Origin: UBA1858 sp045106935
GTDB lineage: Bacteria; Pseudomonadota; Gammaproteobacteria; UBA4575
DNA: 50,905 nt
Direction: 5' to 3'
Assembly (NCBI GenBank): GCA_045106935.1
Contig: JBGCFN010000012.1
Coordinates: 1 to 50,905 of the forward strand
The notes beneath the pieces are model-generated. The model was not told where the DNA came from and did no database searches. It worked only from the letters and a program-made list of their open reading frames with translations. A program made the position numbers and the translations under genes. Below, piece after piece: positions 1 to 7,846 of the stretch; the stretch's first letter is position 1, and each line of letters starts with the position of its first letter.

Positions 1-138
1 TACACCATGGAAATTGGAGGATTCGAAGTAACAGGTGCACTCGTACATACAATGGATCTTAATGACGGCAGCGTTGATGGCGATGATGAAGAAACTGAAG
101 CTTATGTATCTATAAGCTGGGGTTTTGATGTCATTTAA
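1..138 (+). CDS. C-terminal end of a truncated, unidentified protein
   Basis: An open frame enters from the left edge and stops at a TAA at 136-138, leaving 45 residues. The remnant is acidic (a run of Asp and Glu in the middle) and ends in alternating polar and aromatic residues (AYVSISWGFDVI). That resembles the last strand of an outer-membrane beta-barrel, possibly of the TorF-type putative porins, but too little remains for a family call. The start and most of the gene lie outside the window. Confidence 0.55.
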   Translation, partial: YTMEIGGFEVTGALVHTMDLNDGSVDGDDEETEAYVSISWGFDVI

Positions 139-327
139 TTAATTGTAATACCAAGTTTCTTTTTAGCACAATCAAACTAAAATATATGGGGGCATGGCTA
201 ATTATTATTAATGTAGCAATATCGATAAAAATAGCTGCTTCGTTAATATAGTCGCCTCCATTTATTCAAACAATTCCAATCAATAAATATGCATTTGTTT
301 AGTGCCAATAATAACCAGATACGATTA

Positions 328-350
328 CACTGATATTCAAAATATCAGTG
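328..350. repeat. Perfect 10-bp inverted repeat with 3-nt loop
   Basis: The arms CACTGATATT and AATATCAGTG flank a 3-base loop. No T tract follows on either side, so an intrinsic terminator is unlikely. It lies about 190 bases after the truncated gene. Its role is unknown: it could be a protein-binding site or an RNA 3'-end stabiliser. Confidence 0.4.
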
Positions 351-409
351 GGTTAAGCTAGGGTCCAGTTTTATCACATTCGGATTATTTTCTTTAGCTA
401 AAAAATAAT

Positions 410-440
410 GGGTGATGATCACCCTCTTTCTTATTCTTTT
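410..440 (+). terminator. Possible weak rho-independent terminator
   Basis: A 6-bp stem (GGGTGA / TCACCC) with a 3-nt loop is followed by a pyrimidine-rich tract (TCTTTCTTATTCTTTT). This resembles an intrinsic terminator for rightward transcription, but the stem is short and the T tract is interrupted. It sits about 270 bases beyond the stop of the truncated gene. Confidence 0.3.
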
Positions 441-642
441 ACCTACTCTCGTACTTAGGCTTTCACCTATACTAACGCCTTTACTTAACCTATTCTTTTG
501 CTTAAACCTTACCTATACCTACCCTAGTGAAGAAGAAAAGATAAAAAGAAAATTGAAAAACAAAAAATATTTTAAAATTTGCAGGAATGAAATTAATGCA
601 ACGAATGTTTAAGAAAAGAACTTAGATAAGTTATTGAATATA

Positions 643-719
643 TGGTGGCTATGGGTGGACTTGAACCACCGACCCCAGCATTATGAATGCTGTGCTCTAA
701 CCAGCTGAGCTACATAGCC
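643..719 (-). tRNA. tRNA-Met (elongator type, anticodon CAT)
   Basis: The reverse complement folds as a full 77-nt tRNA with encoded CCA end. The acceptor stem starts GGCTATG, the D arm contains AGCTCAGCTGGTTAGAGC, the anticodon loop is TTCATAA on a CAGCA/TGCTG stem, and the T loop is GTTCAAG. The sequence closely follows elongator tRNA-Met of enterobacteria, not the initiator, which lacks pairing at position 1. The related CAT-anticodon tRNA-Ile2 is less likely given the acceptor and D arm. It lies downstream of ychF on the same strand and has its own promoter. Confidence 0.95.
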
Positions 720-740
720 ATATTTTGAATGGAGCAGCGC

Positions 741-769
741 AAGATACGTGACGACGGAAATTCTGTCAA
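741..769 (-). promoter_or_regulatory. Sigma-70 promoter of tRNA-Met
   Basis: On the minus strand a perfect TTGACA (764-769) is followed after exactly 17 bases by TATCTT (741-746). The next bases are GCGC, a GC-rich discriminator of the kind seen at stringently controlled stable-RNA promoters. The predicted start is near 734, giving a leader of about 15 nt before the mature tRNA. Confidence 0.7.
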
Positions 770-816
770 TGAATCTAAGCTGTGTACATTATATAAGAAT
801 ATCGATGCTGTTTGGG

Positions 817-1908
817 TTAAACGTTAAATCGGAAATGCACCACATCACCTTCCTGCATAATGTAGTCTTTGCCTTCTAGGCGCCATTTACCGGCATCTTT
901 TGCGCCCTGTTCTCCGTTACCTTCAATGTAGTCGTCAAATGCGACCACTTCGGCACGGATGAAGCCTTTTTCGAAATCGGTGTGAATACGGCCTGCTGCT
1001 TGTGGGCCACTTGCGCCTTGCAAAACGGTCCATGCCCGTGCCTCTTTTGGCCCGGCAGTGAAAAAGGTCTGCAAATTGAGCAATCCATAACCAGCACGAA
1101 TCACCAAGTTCAGCCCTGGTTCTTTAAGACCTAAATCTTGTAAAAACTCATCTCGTTCAGAATCGTCTAATTGAGCAATCTCGGCTTCAATCTGTGCGCA
1201 CACGATGACAAATTGAGCCTGCTCTTGATTGGCAAATTCTGATAATCGTTTGGCCAACTCACTACTTTCAAGTGATTCTTCATCCACATTGGCGATGTAC
1301 ATCATTGGCTTGCGAGTGATGAGATGTAAGTGATGGATCACTTTCTCTTGTTCCTCATCGGCCTTAAATAATCTTGCCGCTAAACCCTCACCAAGATGGT
1401 CACGCAAAGACGTCATAAGCTCGAGTTGTGTCAGAGCATCTTTATTACCCGATCTAGATAACTTGCTGACACGCTGCATACTTTTTTCAACAGATTCTAA
1501 ATCGGCAAGAATCAATTCTGTATTAATGGTTTCAACATCACTCAGCGGGTCGACTTTACCATCCACATGGACGACATCATCATCTTCAAAACACCGCACT
1601 ACATGAGCAATGGCATCAGTCTCGCGTATGTTTGCAAGAAACTGATTGCCTAAACCTTCACCCTTAGATGCTCCAGCAACCAACCCTGCAATATCTACAA
1701 ACTCCATTACCGTGGGAATTATTTTTTCTGATTTAGCAATCGCTGCTAATTGGTCTAGACGTGTATCTGGCACAGGCACCACACCGACGTTTGGCTCAAT
1801 GGTGCAAAAAGGATAATTTTCTGCGGCTATTTCTGCGCGCGTTAATGCATTAAATAACGTTGATTTCCCTACGTTGGGCAACCCCACAATTCCACATTTA
1901 AATCCCAT
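817..1908 (-). CDS. ychF: Redox-regulated ATPase/GTPase YchF (OLA1 family)
   Basis: The 363-residue length is that of the family. The P-loop GLPNVGKST is at residues 9-17, followed by the switch region FVDIAGLVAGASKGEGLG, in which the catalytic Gln of classical GTPases is replaced by a hydrophobic residue. The usual NKxD is replaced by NVDE, the variant that makes YchF prefer ATP. The C-terminus carries the TGS domain (about residues 278-361). It is known to bind ribosomes and influence translation and oxidative-stress responses. It starts 12 bases after pth ends and is probably co-transcribed with it, as in many proteobacteria. Confidence 0.97.
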   Translation of the reverse strand: MGFKCGIVGLPNVGKSTLFNALTRAEIAAENYPFCTIEPNVGVVPVPDTRLDQLAAIAKSEKIIPTVMEFVDIAGLVAGASKGEGLGNQFLANIRETDAIAHVVRCFEDDDVVHVDGKVDPLSDVETINTELILADLESVEKSMQRVSKLSRSGNKDALTQLELMTSLRDHLGEGLAARLFKADEEQEKVIHHLHLITRKPMMYIANVDEESLESSELAKRLSEFANQEQAQFVIVCAQIEAEIAQLDDSERDEFLQDLGLKEPGLNLVIRAGYGLLNLQTFFTAGPKEARAWTVLQGASGPQAAGRIHTDFEKGFIRAEVVAFDDYIEGNGEQGAKDAGKWRLEGKDYIMQEGDVVHFRFNV

Positions 1909-1920
1909 AATGCGCTCTAC

Positions 1921-2523
1921 TTATTTGCCTGGTTGTTCGTCTTGTTTTTTATGCAGCAAGCGCATGGCCGCTTCCATATCGCCGCTTAGCACATCTGGTA
2001 AGGTATCTAACACTCGATCTAACGAGTCATCAATCATGCTTTGTTCTTTGCTGGAAGGCGCTTTCATGACAAATGACAGTACCTGATCTTTATTCCCTGG
2101 ATGCCCGACGCCAACTCGCAAACGCCAAAAGTCTTTGGCAAAATGCTTAAAGATGTCACGAATGCCATTATGCCCACCATGACCACCCGCCCACTTATAT
2201 CTTGATGTGCCGACTGGTAAATCTAGTTCATCGTGAACGACTAAGGTGTTTTCAGGCGCGATTTGATAATACTTAGCAAAAGGACCTAGAGATTCGCCAC
2301 TGAGATTCATAAAGGTAGTCGGTTTAATCAACCATACGCGCTTACCCTCATACTCAAACGAGGCTACTTCTGCTTTGAATTTCGATTCGTTTTTGAAAGT
2401 AGCTTGATGATGCCGTGCAAGCTGGTCTAAAAACCAAAACCCGGCATTATGCCGGGTTGAGGTGTATTTATCGCCAGGATTACCTAAACCAACAATCAAC
2501 TGAATCGGGGTAATGCCCGCCAC
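1921..2523 (-). CDS. pth: Peptidyl-tRNA hydrolase
   Basis: Pth cleaves the ester bond of peptidyl-tRNAs released prematurely from ribosomes, recycling the tRNA. The 200-residue protein has the family signatures in order: GLGNPGDKYTSTRHNAG with catalytic His25, FMNLSG with Asn73, VVHDELDLPVG with Asp98, and the GGHGGHNG loop near residue 115. It lies between rplY and ychF on the same strand, the standard gammaproteobacterial order. Confidence 0.97.
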   Translation of the reverse strand: MAGITPIQLIVGLGNPGDKYTSTRHNAGFWFLDQLARHHQATFKNESKFKAEVASFEYEGKRVWLIKPTTFMNLSGESLGPFAKYYQIAPENTLVVHDELDLPVGTSRYKWAGGHGGHNGIRDIFKHFAKDFWRLRVGVGHPGNKDQVLSFVMKAPSSKEQSMIDDSLDRVLDTLPDVLSGDMEAAMRLLHKKQDEQPGK

Positions 2524-2559
2524 AATTATTACTTCACTTAATTGAGGTTGACTAAAGCA

Positions 2560-3225
2560 CTACTCGCCGTCAGCTGACTTATCGTCGCCTTCAGTCTCAG
2601 GCGCATCCGGTGCTTCTGGTGCATCTGTAGGCTCTTCTTCTACCACTTTCGTTGCATGTACGTTCACAACTTGTTGGTCATGCCCTTCACCATGCGTTAA
2701 CGCAGTGAGAACAGTACCTTCAGGCAGTTTCATCTCAGAAAGATGAATAGAATCACCAATATGAAGCTCAGTGAGATCCACTTCAATAAACTCAGGAATG
2801 TTCTTAGGTAAACAAGACACTTCCACCTCAGTGATCTGATGGCTAATCTGACCACCTTCCATCTTCACACCATGACATACATCTTCGCCAATGAAGTGTA
2901 ACGGCACATGAATGCTAATTTCTTGGTCATCACTCACGCGTAAAAAGTCCACATGAAGAATGACCGGCTTAGCTGGGTGACGTTGTAAATCACGCAAAAT
3001 AACTTTTTGCTTTTTGCCTTCTAAATTGACAGTCAGGATATGCGAATAAAATGCTTCGTTTTCCAAATCATGTCTAATTTTATTGTGATCCAAAGAAATA
3101 TTCTGTGGTTCAACACCCGCGCCATAAAGAATGGCAGGTACACGGCCAGTACGACGTAGGCGGCGGCTCGCACCTTTCCCTAAATCACTACGTGGCTCGG
3201 CATCTAAACTAAAATCGATGCTCAT
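2560..3225 (-). CDS. rplY: 50S ribosomal protein L25 (Ctc/general stress form)
   Basis: The first 90 residues form the 5S-rRNA-binding L25 domain (motif GKGASRRLRRTGRVPAILYG near residue 17). A second beta domain typical of the long Ctc form follows, and the tail (about residues 195-221) is acidic and rich in Glu, Asp, Ala and Pro. At 221 residues it is much longer than the 94-residue E. coli L25. The start is supported by AGGAG 7 bases upstream of the ATG on the minus strand. It sits between prs and pth. Confidence 0.95.
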   Translation of the reverse strand: MSIDFSLDAEPRSDLGKGASRRLRRTGRVPAILYGAGVEPQNISLDHNKIRHDLENEAFYSHILTVNLEGKKQKVILRDLQRHPAKPVILHVDFLRVSDDQEISIHVPLHFIGEDVCHGVKMEGGQISHQITEVEVSCLPKNIPEFIEVDLTELHIGDSIHLSEMKLPEGTVLTALTHGEGHDQQVVNVHATKVVEEEPTDAPEAPDAPETEGDDKSADGE

Positions 3226-3319
3226 TTAACTTCTCCTAAAAATGTAAAAATAAAACACACACTTGCGACCAGTGCATGCACAACAAAAAGTAATACTAGC
3301 AATAAATACCAGTACGACT

Positions 3320-4294
3320 TTAATCCATAAACAGAGTACTCACTGACTCTTCGTAACTAATTCTTCGTATCGTCTCGGCTAACAGACCTGAGACTTTTAA
3401 TTGTCTAATTCGACTACAATTGGCCGCGTCTTCACGCAGCGGCACCGTATCTGTGACGACCAACCCATCCAGCTCTGAATTTTCAATATTCTTTATCGCA
3501 TTACCTGATAAGACAGGATGCGTGGCATAGGCAATCACCGCTTTCGCACCATGCTCTTTTAAGGCTTGCGCAGCTTTGCATAGCGTGCCTGCGGTATCAA
3601 CTAAATCATCCACAATGACACAGGTTTTATCTTTAACTTCACCAATGATATGCATCACTTGTGCAACATTGGCCTGCGGACGACGTTTATCGATAATCGC
3701 TAAATCCGCATCATCTAATCGCTTAGCCACAGCACGGGCACGGACAACACCGCCTACGTCTGGTGACACTACAATTAGGTCTGAATACTTCTGCTTGTAT
3801 ATATCACCTAACAATACCGGTGAGGCATATACGTTATCGACCGGCACATCAAAAAACCCTTGAATTTGATCTGCGTGTAAATCCACTGTCAGCACACGAT
3901 CTGCACCAATATTGGAAATTAAATTGGCCACCACTTTTGCTGAGATCGGTACACGCATAGAACGAACTCGTCGATCTTGGCGCGAATAGCCGAAATACGG
4001 AATCACTGCGGTAATTCTATCGGCTGACGCGCGCTTCAGCGCATCGCACATAATCAGTAATTCCATGATGTTATCGTTGGTCGGCATGCCCGTGGGCTGC
4101 ACGACGAAAACGTCACGTCCGCGTACGTTTTCTTGTATCTCTACTTGAATCTCACCATCACTAAATGAGTCAATCAGCGCTTTACCTAGCGGGATGTTTA
4201 GTTTCTCGACAATGTCGCGCGCCAATTCTGGGTGGGCATTTCCGGTAAACACCATTAAGCGACTGTCGTCGTACTTTCCGTTATCTTGTGTCAC
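3320..4294 (-). CDS. prs: Ribose-phosphate pyrophosphokinase (PRPP synthetase)
   Basis: Prs makes PRPP from ribose 5-phosphate and ATP for nucleotide, His, Trp and NAD synthesis. Visible motifs are RLMVFTGNAHPELA near the N-terminus, the flexible loop YFGYSRQDRR, and the PRPP-binding signature VIVDDLVDTAGTL. I place the start at the GTG at 4292-4294 (VTQDNGKYDDSRLMVF), giving 324 residues, close to the usual 315. The open frame runs further upstream, but only through the tRNA-Gln gene. A weak GTGGGA lies before the GTG. The start codon is therefore unusual and the exact start is moderately certain. Confidence 0.93.
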   Translation of the reverse strand: MTQDNGKYDDSRLMVFTGNAHPELARDIVEKLNIPLGKALIDSFSDGEIQVEIQENVRGRDVFVVQPTGMPTNDNIMELLIMCDALKRASADRITAVIPYFGYSRQDRRVRSMRVPISAKVVANLISNIGADRVLTVDLHADQIQGFFDVPVDNVYASPVLLGDIYKQKYSDLIVVSPDVGGVVRARAVAKRLDDADLAIIDKRRPQANVAQVMHIIGEVKDKTCVIVDDLVDTAGTLCKAAQALKEHGAKAVIAYATHPVLSGNAIKNIENSELDGLVVTDTVPLREDAANCSRIRQLKVSGLLAETIRRISYEESVSTLFMD

Positions 4295-4319
4295 GATAAT
4301 CCCACTATGCTGAAGAAAT

Positions 4320-4394
4320 TGGCTGGGCCGGTAGGACTCGAACCTACGAATGCGGAGATCAAAACCCCGTGCCTTACCACTTGGCGACGGCCCA
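4320..4394 (-). tRNA. tRNA-Gln (anticodon TTG)
   Basis: The reverse complement is a complete 75-nt tRNA with encoded CCA end. The acceptor begins TGGGCCG, the D arm contains GCCAAGTGGTAAGGC, the anticodon loop is TTTTGAT with TTG at positions 34-36, and the T arm is GTAGGTTCGAGTCCTAC. The body matches gammaproteobacterial tRNA-Gln, including the unpaired first T. It lies between ispE and prs on the same strand, the usual position in this class. Confidence 0.95.
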
Positions 4395-4408
4395 ATTATT
4401 TTCAAATG

Positions 4409-4428
4409 TACTTACACTTTCGTAAGTA
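4409..4428 (-). other. Hairpin between ispE and tRNA-Gln
   Basis: The arms TACTTAC and GTAAGTA (7 bp) flank a 6-nt loop, just after the ispE stop and 15 bases before the tRNA 5' end. There is no T tract. It could be an attenuating or processing structure that separates the mRNA from the tRNA in a joint transcript. Confidence 0.35.
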
Positions 4429-4433
4429 ACACC

Positions 4434-5279
4434 CTATCCAGTTTGTATCTGGGTTTTCAATGGCGATGTATTTGTTGCTCGCGCGACATACGCTGTCATC
4501 CCTTGTGGACACCGGGATTGTATCTCAACAGCGGATTGTTTATCTGCGAAAGCAGCAACGACACATCCTCCAGTTCCTGTTAGGAATGGCTGACTGTAAT
4601 CGCTAAGCCAATCAAACACCAAATTTATCTTCGAATGCTGAGCCCTCACAACTGGCTCAAACACATTTCCGAACTGCCCTGGTTTAGGGGGGCATATTGT
4701 GAGCTGGGGACAATTACGTGTCAATTGCGAATACGCAAACATTTGGGCTGTTGAGACATGAATTCCGGCATTTATTATCAAATACCAGCATTCTTCCATA
4801 TTGATGGGTGTTAATTGCTCACCAACCCCTTCTGCCCAGGCAGCTTGCCCACGTACAAATACAGGCACATCGGCACCCAATTGCCGACCTAATTCAGCCA
4901 ATTCATCTTCGCTCGCATCAACTGACCATAATTTATTCAGCACGATCAAGGTTGTTGCGGCATCCGAGCTCGCGCCCCCTAACCCTCCTCCCATGGGAAT
5001 ATTTTTAGTCAGAGAAATATCGATGCCTTGTTTAACACTCGCCGCTGCTTGCAATAGCAAGGCCGCACGTACACTTAAATCTTCTTCACTTGCCACACCT
5101 GCAATGTTTGAGGTGCGATTTATATGTGTATCTGTTCTTGGAGTAAATTGGAGTTGATCGCACAAATCTACAAACTGAAACGCTGTCTGCAGCTCATGCA
5201 TACCATCATCACGCCGCCCGGTGATGTGTAGAAATAAATTTATTTTAGCCGGCGCTAACCAGCTTATTGAAGTGTCCAC
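4434..5279 (-). CDS. ispE: 4-diphosphocytidyl-2-C-methyl-D-erythritol kinase
   Basis: IspE phosphorylates CDP-methylerythritol in the non-mevalonate isoprenoid pathway. The protein is a GHMP kinase of 281 residues. It has the substrate motif PAKINLFLHITGRRDDGMH at residues 10-28 and the phosphate-binding loop GGGLGGASSDAA at 97-108. A C-terminal GTGGCVVAAF (near 234) is the third GHMP motif. Its start overlaps the end of lolB by 16 bases, so the two are translationally coupled, as in other gammaproteobacteria. Confidence 0.96.
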   Translation of the reverse strand: MDTSISWLAPAKINLFLHITGRRDDGMHELQTAFQFVDLCDQLQFTPRTDTHINRTSNIAGVASEEDLSVRAALLLQAAASVKQGIDISLTKNIPMGGGLGGASSDAATTLIVLNKLWSVDASEDELAELGRQLGADVPVFVRGQAAWAEGVGEQLTPINMEECWYLIINAGIHVSTAQMFAYSQLTRNCPQLTICPPKPGQFGNVFEPVVRAQHSKINLVFDWLSDYSQPFLTGTGGCVVAAFADKQSAVEIQSRCPQGMTAYVARATNTSPLKTQIQTG

Positions 5280-5899
5280 TGAGTGATTTTGGCGCTTAAG
5301 CGAATATTTTCAAATTCAAGAATAACTTGGCTCGGCATTTTGTATGGATCATTTGGTAAATAATACGGATAGCTAATCTCCCACCCTTGCTGGCTTATGC
5401 GGCTCGCCAGACCATGGTCTTTTAAGGTTAACTGATCAATGCGTTCATTTGGCACGGGAATCCCTTGCAACCAATAACGCATCCCTGACACAGGAATGTT
5501 GATAGCAAATAGCTCTTCGATTAATGCGTCTGCATCCTCACCTTGATAACGTTGTCCTTTAGAGGTTTTCGCCACCACACCCGAAGGGCTGCCATCAATA
5601 ATGGCAATCGTCCTTCCAATAAAATCACGTAATTTAATTTGGTAGTGTTCCGCTTGTTGCGTCCACTCCACGCGGGTTTTAAATTTTTGCTGATCGCTGT
5701 TACCAATCAAAGCGATCTGTGCGCTCCAGTCTTCCAAACCATAAAGATAGTCTGTACGATCATTCCATTGCTGCTGAACATCATCAGCAGGCGGTGGCGG
5801 TGTAGATACACACGCAGCCATAAACAGTACGGAAAGCAATAACAGGCTAAGCTTGGTTTTCTTGATTGAAAAACAAAACACGCTAGACATTAAAACCAT
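5264..5899 (-). CDS. lolB: Outer-membrane lipoprotein insertion protein LolB
   Basis: LolB is the outer-membrane receptor that takes lipoproteins from LolA and inserts them in the membrane. The protein has a hydrophobic signal segment ending in a lipobox (LFMAAC, Cys near residue 30). The body has the LolB pattern: W near residue 58, the RVEWTQQAEHYQIKLRDF strand region and a hydrophobic loop. Length is 211 residues against about 200 typically. Two ATGs three codons apart could start it. Position directly upstream of ispE supports the call. Confidence 0.9.
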   Translation of the reverse strand: MVLMSSVFCFSIKKTKLSLLLLSVLFMAACVSTPPPPADDVQQQWNDRTDYLYGLEDWSAQIALIGNSDQQKFKTRVEWTQQAEHYQIKLRDFIGRTIAIIDGSPSGVVAKTSKGQRYQGEDADALIEELFAINIPVSGMRYWLQGIPVPNERIDQLTLKDHGLASRISQQGWEISYPYYLPNDPYKMPSQVILEFENIRLSAKITQWTLQ

Positions 5900-5939
5900 T
5901 AATCAAATTGTTAAATTAAGCAAAATGCTTGAAATGCAT

Positions 5940-7685
5940 TTATTCAGAAAATTGCTTAATCAATTTTTGAATATAACTATCTTCTGAATGCCGATCCATT
6001 GCTTCTCTTAAAAGGTTTCGTGCTTCCTCATAATTGCCTTGCGCCCAAAGCAACTCACCCAAGTGGCCGATAATTTCTGCATCATCCATCAAATCCAGTG
6101 CTTTGCGTAAATAGCTTTCTGCTTCAGCATAGTTTCCTTTGCGAAATTGAATCCAGCCCATACTATCCATGACCGCAGGATCATTCGGCTTTAACTCATA
6201 CGCGCGTTCAACATATTTTTGCGCTTCATCAATACGCAAGCCACGATCGGCCAATGTATATCCAAGCGCATTCAAGGCATTCGCATGGTCAGGATCAGAT
6301 TGCAAAATGACAAGTAAATCTGACTCAAGCAAATCAATTCGATCGATATAGTCTGCCGTTAAAGCCCGCGCATAAAGCAAATCAGGATGCTTAGGGAATT
6401 CTAACAGCCCTTGACTATATAATTCATAAGCCTGGTCGTAGAGCTTTTCATCATGAAGGATATGCCCTTCTGCCAAGAATAAACGAATCACATCTTCTGG
6501 CTGATCTACTCGGCCACGCACATCATTCAAATGTTCTCTTGCTACCTCTAAGCCATTTTCTTTTACGTATAAATCCGCTAAACGCACAGCTGCATCAAGA
6601 TACAAATCACCATAGGCGACATCCTGATAATATTTAACTGCGTTCTCTGGTTCACCTAATTCTTCATAAATGCGCGCAAGATAATAATTCGACTCATCTA
6701 GGCGACGATTATCATCGATCAACGCTTTAAAATATTGTTTCGACTTTTCATAGTCTTCTGCTTGCACGTAGGTCAGCCCAAGCATGTAAGTTATATCAGG
6801 ATCGTTAGGTCTTTGATCCAATAACACTTCAAATTGTTGACCGGCTTCATTGAATTGCTCAGCCTGTAAAAGCATCCGCGCATAACCTAAACGTAAATCA
6901 AAATTTTGCGGGTCTGCATCAACCAATGTTTGCATTTCAACAAAGGCAGAATCGTGATCCCCTATCAAACTTAGTGCTCTTGCGCGTAATACTCTCGCTT
7001 CTGACAAGTCTGGTTTAAACCCTAAAGCAAGTTCACTTTGATCCACCGCTAATTGGTATTTGTTCGCTTTCATGGCCAAGTTGGCATATGAAAGGTGCCC
7101 ATATGGATTAGTAAAGTTTTTTGCCACTAATCGATCCATCAACTCTAGACTCGCATCCACATTTTCCACCCGCGCTAATGTGGAAGCAATGATGCTGTAA
7201 CCTTGACTCGGTGATTCCGAGGCGGCATCCATGACGGCACTAAAGTGTTTTGTTGAAGAGTCCACATCACCTTGGCGCAAATACAACACCCCTAAGACTT
7301 GTTGAGCTTCTATATTTCCATCCAACACCTCTGACCAACGATGCGCAATTTTCAAGGCCAGTGGCCAATCTTTTGCAAAGATCGCGATCCTCATGGCACG
7401 TTCGATCACTTTTGGATCGTCACTTAATTCACTTGCTCGGCTATAGGACTGTTTCGAGGCTTCAAGATCACCAAGTTTGCCGGCTAACTCGCCAGTGATG
7501 ACTTCATACATTAACTCACTGGTCTCGTCATACCTCGCCGAATCAACATTACTAATCGGTGTTTGTTGAGGAAGCGCTTCCTCAGAGTCGCTCTGCTTCG
7601 GCCCAGAAGGGCTGGTCGCACACCCAGAAATGATAGTGGCAAGCACCACGATCAGCATATACTTACAGATATTGTCTTGAGGCAT
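5940..7685 (-). CDS. TPR-repeat lipoprotein
   Basis: This 581-residue protein starts with a signal segment and lipobox (IISGC, Cys22) and then consists almost wholly of tetratricopeptide repeats. Typical A/Y/L/P patterns recur about every 34 residues, such as PNDPDITYMLGLTYVQAEDY and PNDPAVMDSMGWIQFRKGNY. It is probably anchored in the outer membrane and acts as a protein-protein scaffold. A TPR lipoprotein upstream of lolB is a common arrangement in gammaproteobacteria. It lies 40 bases upstream of lolB on the same strand and is divergent from hemA. The partner proteins cannot be read from the sequence. Confidence 0.85.
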   Translation of the reverse strand: MPQDNICKYMLIVVLATIISGCATSPSGPKQSDSEEALPQQTPISNVDSARYDETSELMYEVITGELAGKLGDLEASKQSYSRASELSDDPKVIERAMRIAIFAKDWPLALKIAHRWSEVLDGNIEAQQVLGVLYLRQGDVDSSTKHFSAVMDAASESPSQGYSIIASTLARVENVDASLELMDRLVAKNFTNPYGHLSYANLAMKANKYQLAVDQSELALGFKPDLSEARVLRARALSLIGDHDSAFVEMQTLVDADPQNFDLRLGYARMLLQAEQFNEAGQQFEVLLDQRPNDPDITYMLGLTYVQAEDYEKSKQYFKALIDDNRRLDESNYYLARIYEELGEPENAVKYYQDVAYGDLYLDAAVRLADLYVKENGLEVAREHLNDVRGRVDQPEDVIRLFLAEGHILHDEKLYDQAYELYSQGLLEFPKHPDLLYARALTADYIDRIDLLESDLLVILQSDPDHANALNALGYTLADRGLRIDEAQKYVERAYELKPNDPAVMDSMGWIQFRKGNYAEAESYLRKALDLMDDAEIIGHLGELLWAQGNYEEARNLLREAMDRHSEDSYIQKLIKQFSE

Positions 7686-7810
7686 AATTTTGGTGTGAAA
7701 AATATATTTAAATCAAAGGTTATCTAGCAATTCTACGTTATTTCATATGTCATTACATGAGCGCTTCAGCAGCCACTTCTCACTTTTTGTACAAATCTCA
7801 CCTGTTTATT

Positions 7811-7846
7811 CACCTTGTGACCCTCAAGGTGCGCTAAAATAGGGCC
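7811..7846 (+). promoter_or_regulatory. hemA upstream element: inverted repeat and -10-like TAAAAT
   Basis: A 7-bp inverted repeat (CACCTTG at 7811-7817, CAAGGTG at 7825-7831, 7-nt spacer) is followed by TAAAAT at 7835-7840. Six bases then separate TAAAAT from the hemA ATG, so transcription would start at the ATG and the mRNA would be leaderless. No -35 box matches well, and no good ribosome-binding site precedes the ATG. The dyad could be an operator. Confidence 0.3.

Larger units (their letters stand above)
139..642. other. Intergenic stretch of about 500 bases without a convincing gene
   Basis: No open frame here has a credible ribosome-binding site or a recognisable product. The stretch holds two small hairpins (328-350 and 410-424) and, at about 425-528, a tract rich in C and T and very poor in G, with repeated CCTA/CTTA words. 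A 66-codon open frame at 412-612 begins inside the second hairpin, translates to a low-complexity Leu/Thr-rich then Lys-rich peptide, and is judged spurious. Confidence 0.6.

Noticed and set aside
412..612. 66-codon open frame
   Set aside because: Low-complexity product, no ribosome-binding site, start inside a hairpin, and a G-poor tract that is free of stops by composition.
4295..4405. N-terminal extension of prs by 37 codons
   Set aside because: The extension is the translation of the tRNA-Gln gene and the spacer after it, and it is not part of the Prs family.
4801..5157. 118-codon open frame antisense to ispE
   Set aside because: Shadow frame; ispE on the other strand has clear family motifs throughout.
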